The notes under the pieces: model-generated
Databases searched by the model: none
What the model was told of the DNA's origin: nothing
The model's input: the letters and a program-made list of their open reading frames with translations, nothing else
Made by a program: the position numbers and the translations under genes
In this document: piece by piece, positions 25,439 through 34,802 of the stretch
Layout of the letters: the number at the start of each line of letters is the position of its first letter
How positions within the stretch are numbered: position 1 is the stretch's first letter
DNA from: an uncultured Clostridia bacterium
Lineage (GTDB): Bacteria; Bacillota; Clostridia; Oscillospirales; Ruminococcaceae
DNA length: 64,000 bases
Direction of reading: 5' to 3'
Assembly (NCBI GenBank): GCA_947625615.1
Contig: CANQPB010000005.1
Coordinates: forward strand, 31,056-95,055

Positions 25439-28400
25439 AAAAGCTTGATTTTATGGCTGCGCTGAACAGCCTTTCGGACGGGACGATCGCCGAGGCCGCC
25501 GACGCGCGCGAAAATAATCCCCCGAAAAGAAATATCCGCCCCCGGCTTAAATACGGCGCGATTGCCGCCTGCGCGGCGCTCGTAATTCTTGCCGCCGCGG
25601 GGATCGCAAGAAATGTTCACATAGAGAGGAGCGATCCCGACGCCGATGTAACCGACAGCTCAGTTTCGGATAACGACGGCGCCGTCGCTCCGGTTGCCGA
25701 CGACGGACTTATGCTTCTTAAACTACCGGAGATAAACTACTTCGGCGGGGGAAGCCGCGGCGTATTTGCCCGCGACATAAGCGAGATCGCATTTACCGGC
25801 CTCGACGAAGACGATGATCTTCCCGGAGAGCTTTCGGTGTATAAAAACGGTTCAAGGTGGCTGCCCGTCAGCTGGGGAGCGGTTCCCGAGACCGCCGACG
25901 TCGAGGGCATGACCGCGGTTTTAAAGGAATACGCAGCCCTCTGGGGGCTCGACGCCGACAGCCTTGAGATAAAGGGCGAAAACTCCTTTACGGAGAGCGA
26001 CATCGAAAATTACGAAAAAGAAACCGGCTCCCCCGCGCCGGAGGGCATGAAGTTCCCTCAGACCCTTGAGGCTTCGCAGAACGGCATAACCGTCAGGGCG
26101 GGGCGGAACGAGGTATGCGTTTTTCTTGATGACGGCGATACCGCCCCGGACTACGACGGCTCCGACCCCGACAGCGTTTACGCCGCCGCGGAATATTTCA
26201 TGTCCGCCTACGCCGATAAGATAAATTTTGACGACCCCGAAATCATTCTCACCGACGGCACGAGAGACGTCTACGGCAAGCGGGAATACGGCGCAAAACT
26301 CTGCTCCCGCGGGAAAACGCCGGCCGAGGAGATCCGCAGCCGCGAATTTGAAAGCGTCACCCTCGACATCGACGGCGAAGGCAGGCTGAGCTCAATATCA
26401 TACGGTCTCGGCGAAACCGAAAGCACCGTCGGCCTCTACCCGCTCATCACCCCCGAGGAAGCCATTGAGGAATATTCCCGCGGAAATTATATCGGCGCGG
26501 AAGAAGACGACGTCGTCTACCCCGAAAACGTCCTTGAAACCGAGCTATGCTACTTCTTCTTGGATACGGCGGAATATATCCTGCCCTGCTACCGCCTTTG
26601 GGTATACGATCCCGACGCCTCTATCGAGCAGGTGATGGACATGAAATGCTACGACTGCTATTACGTCCCCGCCGTCGAGCCGAAATATCTTGAGAGCCAA
26701 AGCTCCACCTCCGCCGAGGCAAAGCCGCTGAAGCCGTTTTCGGCCTCCGAGCTCCCAACATACCGGAATCTGGGCTGTTACGACAGCGTGGTGAGCGACT
26801 TCAAACCCGTGACCGCCGCCGACGAGACCTTAGAGGAAATTTTCGCCGACAGCTATGAAAATTCCTTCATCGGCTCCTTCTATAAGGTAAGGGTGAACGG
26901 AATTGTCTCCGACGAGGACAGAGTGTGGCTCAACGGCTACGATGTTCTTTCCGGCGACGGCAGCGCGATGTTTTACGAAGCTACGGTTTTATACGACTAC
27001 TTCGCCGAAAAGCCGATGAACAAAAACATTATTTTCAGAATGACGGGAAGCGCGCAGATTCAAAACAGCGGCTCGCCGCCGTTCACGGCGTCCGACACCG
27101 TCGCGCTGCTTCTCTACCGGGATTCCGAGTACAGCGACTTTAACCGCGAGTTCAAATGCTATGAGTTTGTTTACGACGTCGAAAGTATAGACGGCGCGGA
27201 ATATCTTTTGGCGCGCGGCCGAAGCGTCCCCGAGCTTGAAAGCGGCCTTACCGACTATCTGACCGACGAAACTGCCTCGGTCGTCACCTCGACGACGGCA
27301 AACCCTGCGGTCTACCACGGCGCATACGACCCCGCCGAGCTTTCAAAAAAGCTTAAGGAGATCGTCGACGGCGCAAAGAAGCTGCCTCTTGAGGAACTGG
27401 TTGAAAATACCAACGGCCCCGGCGCGTTAGCCCACGGCGTCGAAGATCCCGAGAGCGCCATGGAGGCGGAGCCTTTAGAGTTTGAGAGCAGGCCGCAGTA
27501 TTCCGCCGCCGAGATATCCGAACCCATAGCGGCGACGGGCGAGCCGCAGAGCCTGAGCGAGCTTTTGAAATCGTGGCAGGATATGGGAAAAACCGTCCAC
27601 GGCGTTGAATATCGGATAACCTATGTTTACACCTATGAGGAGGCCGTGAACCTCTACGGCGAATTTTACCCGCAAAGAACGCTCTACCGCGCCCATGCGT
27701 TTTACGACGCCCTAAACGGCTGCCCCCTCGACTACTATTTCGACGTCGCGGGGTGGGGGAGCGCGGAAATCCAGGAGGAGGGCCGGCCCCCCTATGCCGA
27801 GGGCGACAGGCTGCTTTCCTTCTTCGGCGGCGAGGCCTCGGACGGCTACGAGATCGCCCTGAGCGGGCTTGAATTCATGCTTTTCACCTCAGATTGCAGC
27901 ATAGCCGGCCACGGCGGCCGGGCGACCGTCGAGGACGTAAAGCTTGCCTACCACATCGGCGGCGGGCAGTACAGATTTGAAAGCCCGTCCTACCCGAACC
28001 TCGACCTTGAGCTTTCCGAGAGCGAAAAGCGGGTGATCACGACGACCTCGAACAACCCGATAGTCTTCACCCAAAAATCCACCCTTGCCAGCCTTACGGG
28101 ATATCTTAAGAACATGCTTTACAATTACGGCCTCTGGGAGCCCGCAGACGCGCTCGCTGTCAGATTGCCGCAGGTGGTTGCCGAGCCGCAGGTCTACGCG
28201 GCGGGCAATGCCTCAGGCTTTGCGGAAAATCTCCCGACGGGACAAAATCTTCTTGACATGTTAAACCCCGACGGCGAAACAAAAATCCCCGTATACGCAA
28301 GAAAGATGTACAGAAATCTCCCCTTAAACGGCATGATAGAAAACGTCGACCGCAGCTTCATGCGCGAGCTGCTCAGGTTTTACGCCGTCGGCTTCGGCCT

Positions 28401-29187
28401 CAACCCCGACGGCATAGAGATTCAGGAGGACAGACTGACTGCGGAGGAGATCGAAAAAATGTCCGAACTCACCCATTTAGACCTGCCCCCCGAATACGGC
28501 GAGCCGACGAGAATGTGGTTTGAGGAGGGCGGCGTAAAGGCGGAAATCTATGTCACCGACGGCATGACCTACCGCGCGGACATTATTATTGACAGCGGCT
28601 TTGATCTGCCAGAGGGCGCCAAGGTGGACTTCTATTTCGGCGCCACCCGCGAGGAGGCCGAAAACGCCGCGCCCGCGCTTTTAATGCGTTACGAATGGCT
28701 TTTAGGTTATAACGACGCCGGCAGAACCGAGGTGATCGACATGGGCGACAACTGCTATGTCTCGATGTATCACCCGCTTGCGGGATTTGAGTATGTTCCC
28801 GAGGAGGACGGCAGCATTCCCGAGGAGAGCAATGCCGACATTTTGCGCACCGTTTTGAACCGCAGCCTTTGCAGCGTAGATTTTATGGCGGACGGCGCCA
28901 TTTACTGCTACGGCATTCCCGGCGCGTTTGAGGCGGAGTACGAAAAGGTGGGCGACTACAGAATGCTCCCTCTGCAGGACGCCCTACGGCTTATGGACGA
29001 CGGTTATTACGACGGCATTCAGGCCTACGGCGGAGCCGAAATGCGTTCGGAGGACGTCGTTTACACCGAGCTCATCTACGGCATAGACGGCCTGCCCTAT
29101 TACAAATTCTACGTCCCGCTCGACGGCGGATACGGCACCTACCTCGTCCCCGCCATAGAGGAAGAATATGTCGTCTGGAACGAATAG
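25435..29187 (+). CDS. Giant membrane-anchored anti-sigma-like protein with A-B-B'-A' ectodomain
   Basis: A 1250-residue protein: a short cytoplasmic N-terminus, one transmembrane helix (residues 41-58) and a ~1190-residue acidic extracellular part. I see an internal duplication. Residues ~95-420 (A) align with ~945-1250 (A'): both have an LxPDxIEI or LDADSLEIK block, a charged ITVR/VKAEIYV block and an end with a tyrosine-rich PA(I/V)E segment. Residues ~480-645 (B) align with ~725-895 (B'), for example YEATVLYDYFAEKP/YRAHAFYDALNGCP and SVVTSTTANPAVY/VITTTSNNPIVF. The gene overlaps the ECF sigma gene by 4 bp, so it is probably its membrane regulator or sensor. No enzymatic motif was seen. 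Confidence 0.8.
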   Translation: MKKLDFMAALNSLSDGTIAEAADARENNPPKRNIRPRLKYGAIAACAALVILAAAGIARNVHIERSDPDADVTDSSVSDNDGAVAPVADDGLMLLKLPEINYFGGGSRGVFARDISEIAFTGLDEDDDLPGELSVYKNGSRWLPVSWGAVPETADVEGMTAVLKEYAALWGLDADSLEIKGENSFTESDIENYEKETGSPAPEGMKFPQTLEASQNGITVRAGRNEVCVFLDDGDTAPDYDGSDPDSVYAAAEYFMSAYADKINFDDPEIILTDGTRDVYGKREYGAKLCSRGKTPAEEIRSREFESVTLDIDGEGRLSSISYGLGETESTVGLYPLITPEEAIEEYSRGNYIGAEEDDVVYPENVLETELCYFFLDTAEYILPCYRLWVYDPDASIEQVMDMKCYDCYYVPAVEPKYLESQSSTSAEAKPLKPFSASELPTYRNLGCYDSVVSDFKPVTAADETLEEIFADSYENSFIGSFYKVRVNGIVSDEDRVWLNGYDVLSGDGSAMFYEATVLYDYFAEKPMNKNIIFRMTGSAQIQNSGSPPFTASDTVALLLYRDSEYSDFNREFKCYEFVYDVESIDGAEYLLARGRSVPELESGLTDYLTDETASVVTSTTANPAVYHGAYDPAELSKKLKEIVDGAKKLPLEELVENTNGPGALAHGVEDPESAMEAEPLEFESRPQYSAAEISEPIAATGEPQSLSELLKSWQDMGKTVHGVEYRITYVYTYEEAVNLYGEFYPQRTLYRAHAFYDALNGCPLDYYFDVAGWGSAEIQEEGRPPYAEGDRLLSFFGGEASDGYEIALSGLEFMLFTSDCSIAGHGGRATVEDVKLAYHIGGGQYRFESPSYPNLDLELSESEKRVITTTSNNPIVFTQKSTLASLTGYLKNMLYNYGLWEPADALAVRLPQVVAEPQVYAAGNASGFAENLPTGQNLLDMLNPDGETKIPVYARKMYRNLPLNGMIENVDRSFMRELLRFYAVGFGLNPDGIEIQEDRLTAEEIEKMSELTHLDLPPEYGEPTRMWFEEGGVKAEIYVTDGMTYRADIIIDSGFDLPEGAKVDFYFGATREEAENAAPALLMRYEWLLGYNDAGRTEVIDMGDNCYVSMYHPLAGFEYVPEEDGSIPEESNADILRTVLNRSLCSVDFMADGAIYCYGIPGAFEAEYEKVGDYRMLPLQDALRLMDDGYYDGIQAYGGAEMRSEDVVYTELIYGIDGLPYYKFYVPLDGGYGTYLVPAIEEEYVVWNE

Positions 29188-29204
29188 AGCGGTTAAAAGG
29201 CGTC

Positions 29205-29239
29205 GTAAAAACCCCGCTCGGGCCAAAACCCGGGCGGGG
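29205..29239 (-). terminator. Terminator between convergent ECF module 2 and ABC operon
   Basis: CCCCGCTCGGG (29212-29222) and CCCGGGCGGGG (29229-29239) pair with one G-U. On the minus strand the hairpin runs into TTTTTAC, so it mainly ends the ABC operon. Confidence 0.75.
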
Positions 29240-29256
29240 AAATTATATTTACACTT

Positions 29257-31158
29257 CTAAAAAATCTCCATTGGCGGAATGTTTTCCTTGTCGTAATATT
29301 TTGCCTGCGCGTCCCAGAGCTCCTTATATCTTCCGCCCGCCTCAATGAGGCTGTCGTGGTCGCCCTGCTCGATGACCCCGCCGTCCTCAAAGACGAGTAT
29401 ATCCCGGCAGAAGCGGCAGCTTGAAAGCCTGTGGCTTATATAGATCGCGGTGCGGTCGCCGACTATCTCGTCGAAGTTTTTATAGATCTCCGCCTCGGCA
29501 ATCGGGTCTAAGCTCGCCGTCGGCTCGTCGAGGACTATAAACGGCGCGTCCTTATATAGCGCCCTCGCTATCGCGATCTTTTGCTGCTCGCCGCCCGAAA
29601 CTATGATCCCGTCCTCGTCAAAATCCTTGCCGAGCCAGGTTTCAAGGCCGTCGTTAAGCTCACGGAGCCTCTCGCCGAAGCCGGCGTCCTCAAGGCATTT
29701 TATCGCGCGCGCTTCGTCAACGTCGCAGGAGCCCGCTACGTTCTGCCCGAGCTGATGCGACATCAGCCAGAAGTCCTGGAACACCACCGAGAATATCGCT
29801 ATGTATTCGTCATAGCGGTATTTTTTGATATCCACGCCGTTAAGAAGGATCTGCCCCTCCTGCGGATCGTAGAGGCGGCACAAAAGCTTAATGAATGTCG
29901 ATTTTCCCGAGCCGTTTTCGCCGACCACCGCAAGCTTTGTCCCAACCTCGAATTTCACCGAAACGTGTCTTAGAGCCCATCTGTCCGAATTCGGGTATTT
30001 AAAGCTCACGTCCTTAAATTCTATGTTGTATTTTCTGTCGCGGCGCTTTTCCGTCGTCAGGGTGCCCTGATACATCTTGTTCGGGATATCCAAAAATTCA
30101 AAGATGTCCTTCAAAAACTTCGAGTTTACCTTAAGCGTGTTCAGCATGATGATGCTGTAGGTGAACGCTCTGACAAATTTTGTCACCGCGCCGACATACT
30201 GTGTAACCTCGCCCAATCCGAACGCCCCGCCGAGCGCTTTTAAGCATACAAACAGGTATATAACGCACATTAAAAGCTTGCTGCCAAATTCGCCGGCTAT
30301 GTTCATAAGCCCGCCGAGCCCTTTATAGTATTTGTCAAAAATCCCTCCGCTGTACCACGGATTCGCGCTTTTAAGCCAGTTATAGTGCTTTATAAAGCCC
30401 TCGTTCTGGTTATACATTCTGTAGTCGACCATCGCGTCGGGGTTTACGCGTATAAAGCCGAAGTGGGAAAACAGCCTGTTTCCGAATCTCGCCTTGTCCG
30501 AAAGGGAGGCGTATTTTTCGTTCCTCTTGTTAGTAAAAAAGGGCGATATGGACGCGCATAAAATCATCAGCACTAAAAATCCCAGAACTGCAAGGGGGCT
30601 GTTCAAAAACGCAAGGGGGCTTTCCTCGGGAACTTTGTTTACTATAAGCCCTACCGACAGCGCCACCGCGCCGAAAACGCTGAACAGGTTTGAAACAAGG
30701 CTTTCGAAGCACCACTGTATCCGCGAAAAGCCCCAGCCCGTCCAGTTTCTGTTCTGCGCTATCTGATCCCTTAAGTCCCGCACCCGCTGATCCTCAACGT
30801 CGCCGTAGTCCATCGACATGAATTTTTCGTCCTCGATGCGGTTCATGTTGTTCCAGAAGTTTACGGCTTTTACCTCGTAGGCGTGATCCATAACGCCGTT
30901 TATAATGGCGAACACCGCCGTTGAAACAAGCTGGAACACCGCCCAGAAGATAAGCTTTTCGGGGCGCCGATCGCCGGCAAGCTCGCCTATAAGCCTTGCC
31001 GTCACAAACAGCGAGGCGTATGAAAACACGGTCTCAAAGAGCACCTTTATGACGACGTAGGGGAACATCAGCCTGTTTTTTGAATTGAGAAGCTTTATCG
31101 CCCTCACGTTTATCTCAAACGCCTCTTTCCAGGACATTTTATCAGATTTATTTGCCAT
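29257..31158 (-). CDS. ABC exporter, permease-ATPase fusion (subunit 2)
   Basis: A 633-residue half-transporter with an N-terminal six-helix membrane domain and a C-terminal ATPase: Walker A GENGSGKST, signature VSGGEQQKIAIARAL, Walker B FIVLDEPTASLD and H-loop ISHRLSS are all intact. The start MANKSDKMSW at 31158 follows GAGGAGG. It begins 1 bp after the stop of a second ABC gene, so the two probably form a heterodimer. They are downstream of a LytTR response regulator and a GHKL kinase. The substrate is unknown: peptide, lipid or antibiotic export are all possible. Confidence 0.9.
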   Translation of the reverse strand: MANKSDKMSWKEAFEINVRAIKLLNSKNRLMFPYVVIKVLFETVFSYASLFVTARLIGELAGDRRPEKLIFWAVFQLVSTAVFAIINGVMDHAYEVKAVNFWNNMNRIEDEKFMSMDYGDVEDQRVRDLRDQIAQNRNWTGWGFSRIQWCFESLVSNLFSVFGAVALSVGLIVNKVPEESPLAFLNSPLAVLGFLVLMILCASISPFFTNKRNEKYASLSDKARFGNRLFSHFGFIRVNPDAMVDYRMYNQNEGFIKHYNWLKSANPWYSGGIFDKYYKGLGGLMNIAGEFGSKLLMCVIYLFVCLKALGGAFGLGEVTQYVGAVTKFVRAFTYSIIMLNTLKVNSKFLKDIFEFLDIPNKMYQGTLTTEKRRDRKYNIEFKDVSFKYPNSDRWALRHVSVKFEVGTKLAVVGENGSGKSTFIKLLCRLYDPQEGQILLNGVDIKKYRYDEYIAIFSVVFQDFWLMSHQLGQNVAGSCDVDEARAIKCLEDAGFGERLRELNDGLETWLGKDFDEDGIIVSGGEQQKIAIARALYKDAPFIVLDEPTASLDPIAEAEIYKNFDEIVGDRTAIYISHRLSSCRFCRDILVFEDGGVIEQGDHDSLIEAGGRYKELWDAQAKYYDKENIPPMEIF

Positions 31159-31159
31159 T

Positions 31160-32992
31160 TCAGACCGCCTCCTCTTTTTTATAGTTTTCCTTATAATATC
31201 TCGCCTGAATGTTAAAGAGGTTGGCATATTCCCCGCCGCGCTTCAAAAGCGCCTCGTGGGTGCCCTCCTCGGCGATCTTTCCGTCCTTAAGGTATAAAAT
31301 CCTGTCGCAGAACTGCGTCGAGGCCAAGCGGTGTGAGATAAACAGCGAAGTCTTTCCCTCGGCCATGGCGTTATATTTTTCATACATGTCCCGCTCGGCC
31401 AAGGGGTCTAAAGCCGCCGTCGGCTCGTCCAAAACCAGCACAGAGCCGTTTTTGTAGAGCGCCCGCGCGAGCATAAGCCGCTGCGTCTGCCCTCCCGAGA
31501 GCACCACGCCGTCGAGGTATACCTCTCTTCCGAGGTGGGTGTTAATCCCGTCGGGAAGCTCGCTTACGGCCTTAGTCAGTCCCGCCTTTTCAATGCAGCT
31601 GCGCACCCGTGAAGCGTCGATATTCTTCGCCGACTGCGCCACCGTCTCGGCCACGGTGATGTCGTACATGTTAAAATGCTGGAACACCGCCGAAAACAGC
31701 TTGTAATATTCGTTTCTGTTAAAGGTTTTAATGTCTTTGCCGTTCAAAAGAATCCTGCCCTCGTCGGGGTCTAAAAGCCCGGTGATAAGCTTTATAAGCG
31801 TCGTTTTGCCGGCTCCGTTCAGGCCGACTATCGCCACCTTTTCGCCCTGCTTAATTTTAAGATCCATTCCGTCGATGATCTTTTTGTCCGATTCGGGATA
31901 GGTATAGCTTACGTTTTCAAGCTTTATTTCGTAGGTATAGCTTTCCGGGATCTTCTCGCCCTCGCCGAAGTTATAAGGCTCGGGGTAGTTTAAGAATTCG
32001 AGCATGCAGGAAAAATCGAGGCATTTGTTCTTAAGGTCTAAGAAGTTATTGAGAACCCCGCTGAACTGCCCGTTAAAGGAATTCACCGCCGAGAAATACA
32101 GCATGAATTCCGCCGCGCTCATGCCGTTATCAATGCATATTTTCAGCAGAATGAATATCACCGCGCCGCTGCGCAAAAATTCTATCGCCATGCTTGAAAA
32201 TGTGCCTATAAGATAGAATCTGTGCTCCTTTTTGGCGTAGGCCGCCTTGGCGGCAAAGGCCTTGTCGGTCAGGCGGTTTATCCAGCTTGCGAGGCCGAAG
32301 AGCCTTATATCCTTTGCAACAGAAAGCTGTCTCGGAAGCCCCTGCAAATACCAAGCCTGCCTGTCGATGTGCGCAAGCTCCTCGCGGTGGCGGTAGTTAT
32401 ATTTGTAGACATAGCTCGATATCGCAAAGTCCGCGACGCCTAAAACTACCGTCACCGCAAAGACGATCGGGTGGACATGGGTCAGCATCGCCGTGAAGAA
32501 TACGAACATGGAGATGTTCACGCACAAATTTTGCAGTGTGTGCCACGTTGCCTCGGCTGCGGAGGGGTTGTCGCCGCAGGCGCCCGTCGCGCGCTCTGCC
32601 GCCCTGAGATACTTGTTGTCGAGGCAGTGGCAGTAGGAGGTCGTCGCAAGCTTGTCCGAAAGCTCCTGCAAAATCCTCGAGCGCAGCTCTATCTGATAGG
32701 CGGATTTGAAGCTGCCTATGTAGTTTACAAGCGCGTCGGAGACAAAGCACCCGCCTATGAAGAACGCCGCGGTCAGAATAAGCTCCTGCGCGGTGCTGCG
32801 GTTTTCAAGCTTTGAAAGTATCATCGGGGACATGTAGAACCCGAAGACCGCGCTTGAAACGTTGAATAAGATCTGGAAAAACAGCAGCACTATCGTCTCG
32901 GGGCGGTATTTTGCCGCCCTCGAGAAGAAATATCCGAGGCATTTGAACATGCCGTACTGCGGCTTATCGCTGTTTTCTTTTTTCTTTGACAT
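31160..32992 (-). CDS. ABC exporter, permease-ATPase fusion (subunit 1)
   Basis: A 610-residue half-transporter. The membrane domain spans about residues 30-330. The ATPase has Walker A GLNGAGKTT, signature LSGGQTQRLMLARAL, Walker B VLVLDEPTAALD and H-loop FISHRLAS, all complete. The ATG at 32992 is preceded by AAAGGAG. It is paired with the gene at 29257-31158. Between it and the kinase gene upstream are a terminator-like hairpin and a near-palindrome, so transport genes could be switched separately from the sensor genes. Confidence 0.9.
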   Translation of the reverse strand: MSKKKENSDKPQYGMFKCLGYFFSRAAKYRPETIVLLFFQILFNVSSAVFGFYMSPMILSKLENRSTAQELILTAAFFIGGCFVSDALVNYIGSFKSAYQIELRSRILQELSDKLATTSYCHCLDNKYLRAAERATGACGDNPSAAEATWHTLQNLCVNISMFVFFTAMLTHVHPIVFAVTVVLGVADFAISSYVYKYNYRHREELAHIDRQAWYLQGLPRQLSVAKDIRLFGLASWINRLTDKAFAAKAAYAKKEHRFYLIGTFSSMAIEFLRSGAVIFILLKICIDNGMSAAEFMLYFSAVNSFNGQFSGVLNNFLDLKNKCLDFSCMLEFLNYPEPYNFGEGEKIPESYTYEIKLENVSYTYPESDKKIIDGMDLKIKQGEKVAIVGLNGAGKTTLIKLITGLLDPDEGRILLNGKDIKTFNRNEYYKLFSAVFQHFNMYDITVAETVAQSAKNIDASRVRSCIEKAGLTKAVSELPDGINTHLGREVYLDGVVLSGGQTQRLMLARALYKNGSVLVLDEPTAALDPLAERDMYEKYNAMAEGKTSLFISHRLASTQFCDRILYLKDGKIAEEGTHEALLKRGGEYANLFNIQARYYKENYKKEEAV

Positions 32993-33009
32993 TTTATCAC
33001 TCCTTTTTT

Positions 33010-33032
33010 TGTGATGACTTAAGTCTATCACA
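33010..33032 (-). promoter_or_regulatory. Near-perfect inverted repeat upstream of the ABC pair
   Basis: TGTGATGACTT followed by AAGTCTATCACA is an inverted repeat broken only by one extra base. It lies between the terminator after the kinase gene and the start of the ABC gene, a suitable place for an operator. The binding protein is not known; the LytTR regulator is one candidate. Confidence 0.5.
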
Positions 33033-33059
33033 AAAATCCCCGAACGGTGCATTTCGGGG
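33032..33059 (-). terminator. Terminator/attenuator between kinase and ABC genes
   Basis: On the minus strand CCCCGAA and TTCGGGG pair around an 8-nt loop and are followed by ATTTTTG. It would end or reduce transcription from the regulator-kinase genes before the exporter genes. Confidence 0.7.
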
Positions 33060-33095
33060 ACGAATTGTACTCTACAGGGGATAAATTGCAGAAAA

Positions 33096-33794
33096 TCATT
33101 CCGACGGCGCGACTTCTTTAAATCCTTCCTCCGCCATGGGAAGCAGAACTTCTGTTGTAAACGCGCCCTCCTCCGAATTTCGGGAGACATATCCCCCGAG
33201 GCGCTTTACCACGTCGTCTATCCTTCCGAGGCCGAAGCCGTGCTCGCCGCCCTTAGTGCTTTTAAAGATATTTCCCATCTTTTTAAGCTTCCCGCCCGAG
33301 GTGAAATTCAAAAACGATATATAAAGCTGATTTCCCTTTAAATCGATATAAACGCGGATAACGCGCATGTCTTCGGGCAGGTTTTCGCTCGCCTCAATGG
33401 CGTTGTCAAAGAGGTTTCCTATAACCGTGCAGAGATCCACCGCCGAAACCGACAGCAGCACGGGAATATGCGCGTCCGCCTCAACCCTGATCTTTTTGTC
33501 GTTTGCAAGCGCTATTTTTGAGTTTAAAATGGCGTCGGTCATCGGGTTGCCGGTTTTTATAACGGTGTCCACGGTGCAAAGGTCGGCCTCAAGGTCGTCA
33601 AGATATTTTGATATCGCCTCAAGGTCGCCCCTGTCGGTATATGATTTTAACACCTGAATGTGATTTCTGTAGTCGTGGCGCCAGCCCCGCATTTTGCGGT
33701 ACATATTATCGACCTCTAAAAAATGCGTTTTCAAAAGCTCCCGCTGGTAAGCCTCGACCCGTCTGTTTGCGCGTCTTCCGAGCATATTTTTCAC
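33096..33794 (-). CDS. GHKL-family sensor histidine kinase, soluble (AgrC/LytS class)
   Basis: A 232-residue kinase. The dimerisation helix has GWRHDYRNHIQVLKSY, with His40 the likely phosphorylated residue in the RxDYRNH pattern of this class. The ATP-binding domain has N box GNLFDNAIEAS and a glycine box GEHGFGLGRIDDVV. There is no transmembrane sensor domain, unlike AgrC, so it must sense an internal signal or rely on another protein such as the ABC exporter. Its start abuts the stop of the response regulator gene. The pair precedes two ABC exporters. Confidence 0.9.
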   Translation of the reverse strand: MKNMLGRRANRRVEAYQRELLKTHFLEVDNMYRKMRGWRHDYRNHIQVLKSYTDRGDLEAISKYLDDLEADLCTVDTVIKTGNPMTDAILNSKIALANDKKIRVEADAHIPVLLSVSAVDLCTVIGNLFDNAIEASENLPEDMRVIRVYIDLKGNQLYISFLNFTSGGKLKKMGNIFKSTKGGEHGFGLGRIDDVVKRLGGYVSRNSEEGAFTTEVLLPMAEEGFKEVAPSE

Positions 33795-34490
33795 CTAACC
33801 CTTCATGTTTATTATCGCGCGGTTCACTTTTTCATATCCGCCCCTCGGCAGCGAAACCGTCCCGCAGCCTTTGAGAAAGATCTCGGTGCGCGTCACGCGG
33901 GTGATAAACCGCAGATTGACTATGTGCGACCGGCCTACCCGCAAAAATCTTCCGTCAAGATCACGCTCGATTTCTTTAAGAGGCATTTTCAGGGTGTAGT
34001 CCCGCTCCGCGTGAACGGTGACGTAGTTTTTTATTACTTCGATATATTTTATCTCGCATATCGGCACAAGCGCGGTCTCGTCGGTAAGCTCCAGGACGAT
34101 CTTTTTGCCGTCCTCCTCAAGCCTTTCCGCTGCCCGCGACAGCACCGAAATAAGCTTCTCGCGATCCACCGGCTTTAAAAGGTAATGCAGCGCCGCAACG
34201 TCGTACCCCTCGGCGATGTAGTCGGAATACGCCGTTATGAAAATAATCTGCAAAAGTCTGTTGCCGCGGCTTCGAAGCCGCTTTGCAAGCTCTACCCCCG
34301 AAAGCCCCGGCATTTCAATGTCCAAAAGCAGGATATCCGGCGGGTTTTCGGAATAGTCGAACAAAAGCGCCTCGGCGGAGGGGTATTCGCGAATGCTCGC
34401 GCCCGCCCCGCACTCGGCCGACCATTCGCAGACGATGGATTTTATATATTTGCGCTCGTCGGCGCTGTCGTCGCATATAAAGATTTGCAT
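33795..34490 (-). CDS. LytTR-family response regulator
   Basis: A 231-residue regulator. The receiver domain begins MQIFICDDSADERKY with acidic pocket residues, and the phosphorylated Asp is Asp57 in DILLLDIEMPGLSG. The C-terminal half is a LytTR DNA-binding domain (EIKYIEVIKNYVTVHAERDYTLKMPL ... FLRVGRSHIVNLRFI). The ATG at 34490 follows AAGGAGA. LytTR regulators usually bind pairs of direct repeats and control exporters, bacteriocins or cell-wall genes. It is the first gene of the operon with a strong sigma-A promoter. Confidence 0.92.
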   Translation of the reverse strand: MQIFICDDSADERKYIKSIVCEWSAECGAGASIREYPSAEALLFDYSENPPDILLLDIEMPGLSGVELAKRLRSRGNRLLQIIFITAYSDYIAEGYDVAALHYLLKPVDREKLISVLSRAAERLEEDGKKIVLELTDETALVPICEIKYIEVIKNYVTVHAERDYTLKMPLKEIERDLDGRFLRVGRSHIVNLRFITRVTRTEIFLKGCGTVSLPRGGYEKVNRAIINMKG

Positions 34491-34521
34491 TTTGCCGGGT
34501 CTCCTTTTCGTTGATAGGAAG

Positions 34522-34550
34522 ATTATATCATGCGCTTCAAAAAATTGCAA
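34522..34550 (-). promoter_or_regulatory. Sigma-A promoter of the LytTR-kinase-ABC operon
   Basis: On the minus strand TTGCAA (34545-34550), 17 bp, TATAAT (34522-34527). Confidence 0.75.
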
Positions 34551-34575
34551 GACGCCGAGATGCGGCTGATGTGGC

Positions 34576-34640
34576 TGATGTGGCCGAAGCGGCCACATCA
34601 AGAAGATAGAAGTTAGAAATTAGAATTTAGAGTTTAAGGT
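34576..34640 (-). repeat. CTTCTAA/hairpin repeat family, copy 3
   Basis: Read on the minus strand this gives ACCTTAAACTCTAAATTCTAA, CTTCTAT, TCTTCTTGATG and the hairpin TGTGGCCGCTTCGGCCACA. It matches copies at 20588 and 44179. The flank has two further GATGTGGC-type units at 34560-34580. The rest of 34491-34802 holds only the two divergent promoters. Confidence 0.75.
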
Positions 34641-34742
34641 GTCGCTTGCGGCGACATATTTAAATACTGCACATGGAACGGTCGCTCCCGTTTGCCGAGA
34701 TACGTCTCAAACAACAGTAGAATTTTCTCAAAAATGCCGCTA

Positions 34743-34771
34743 TTGAACTCAACCGTTGTTTATGTTATAAT
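34743..34771 (+). promoter_or_regulatory. Sigma-A promoter for the XRE-ABC operon
   Basis: TTGAAC (34743-34748), 17 bp, TATAAT (34766-34771), followed by GGAGGA ahead of the ATG at 34803. Confidence 0.75.
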
Positions 34772-34802
34772 TCAACCGAGATCTCAAAAGGAGGACATTT
34801 AA

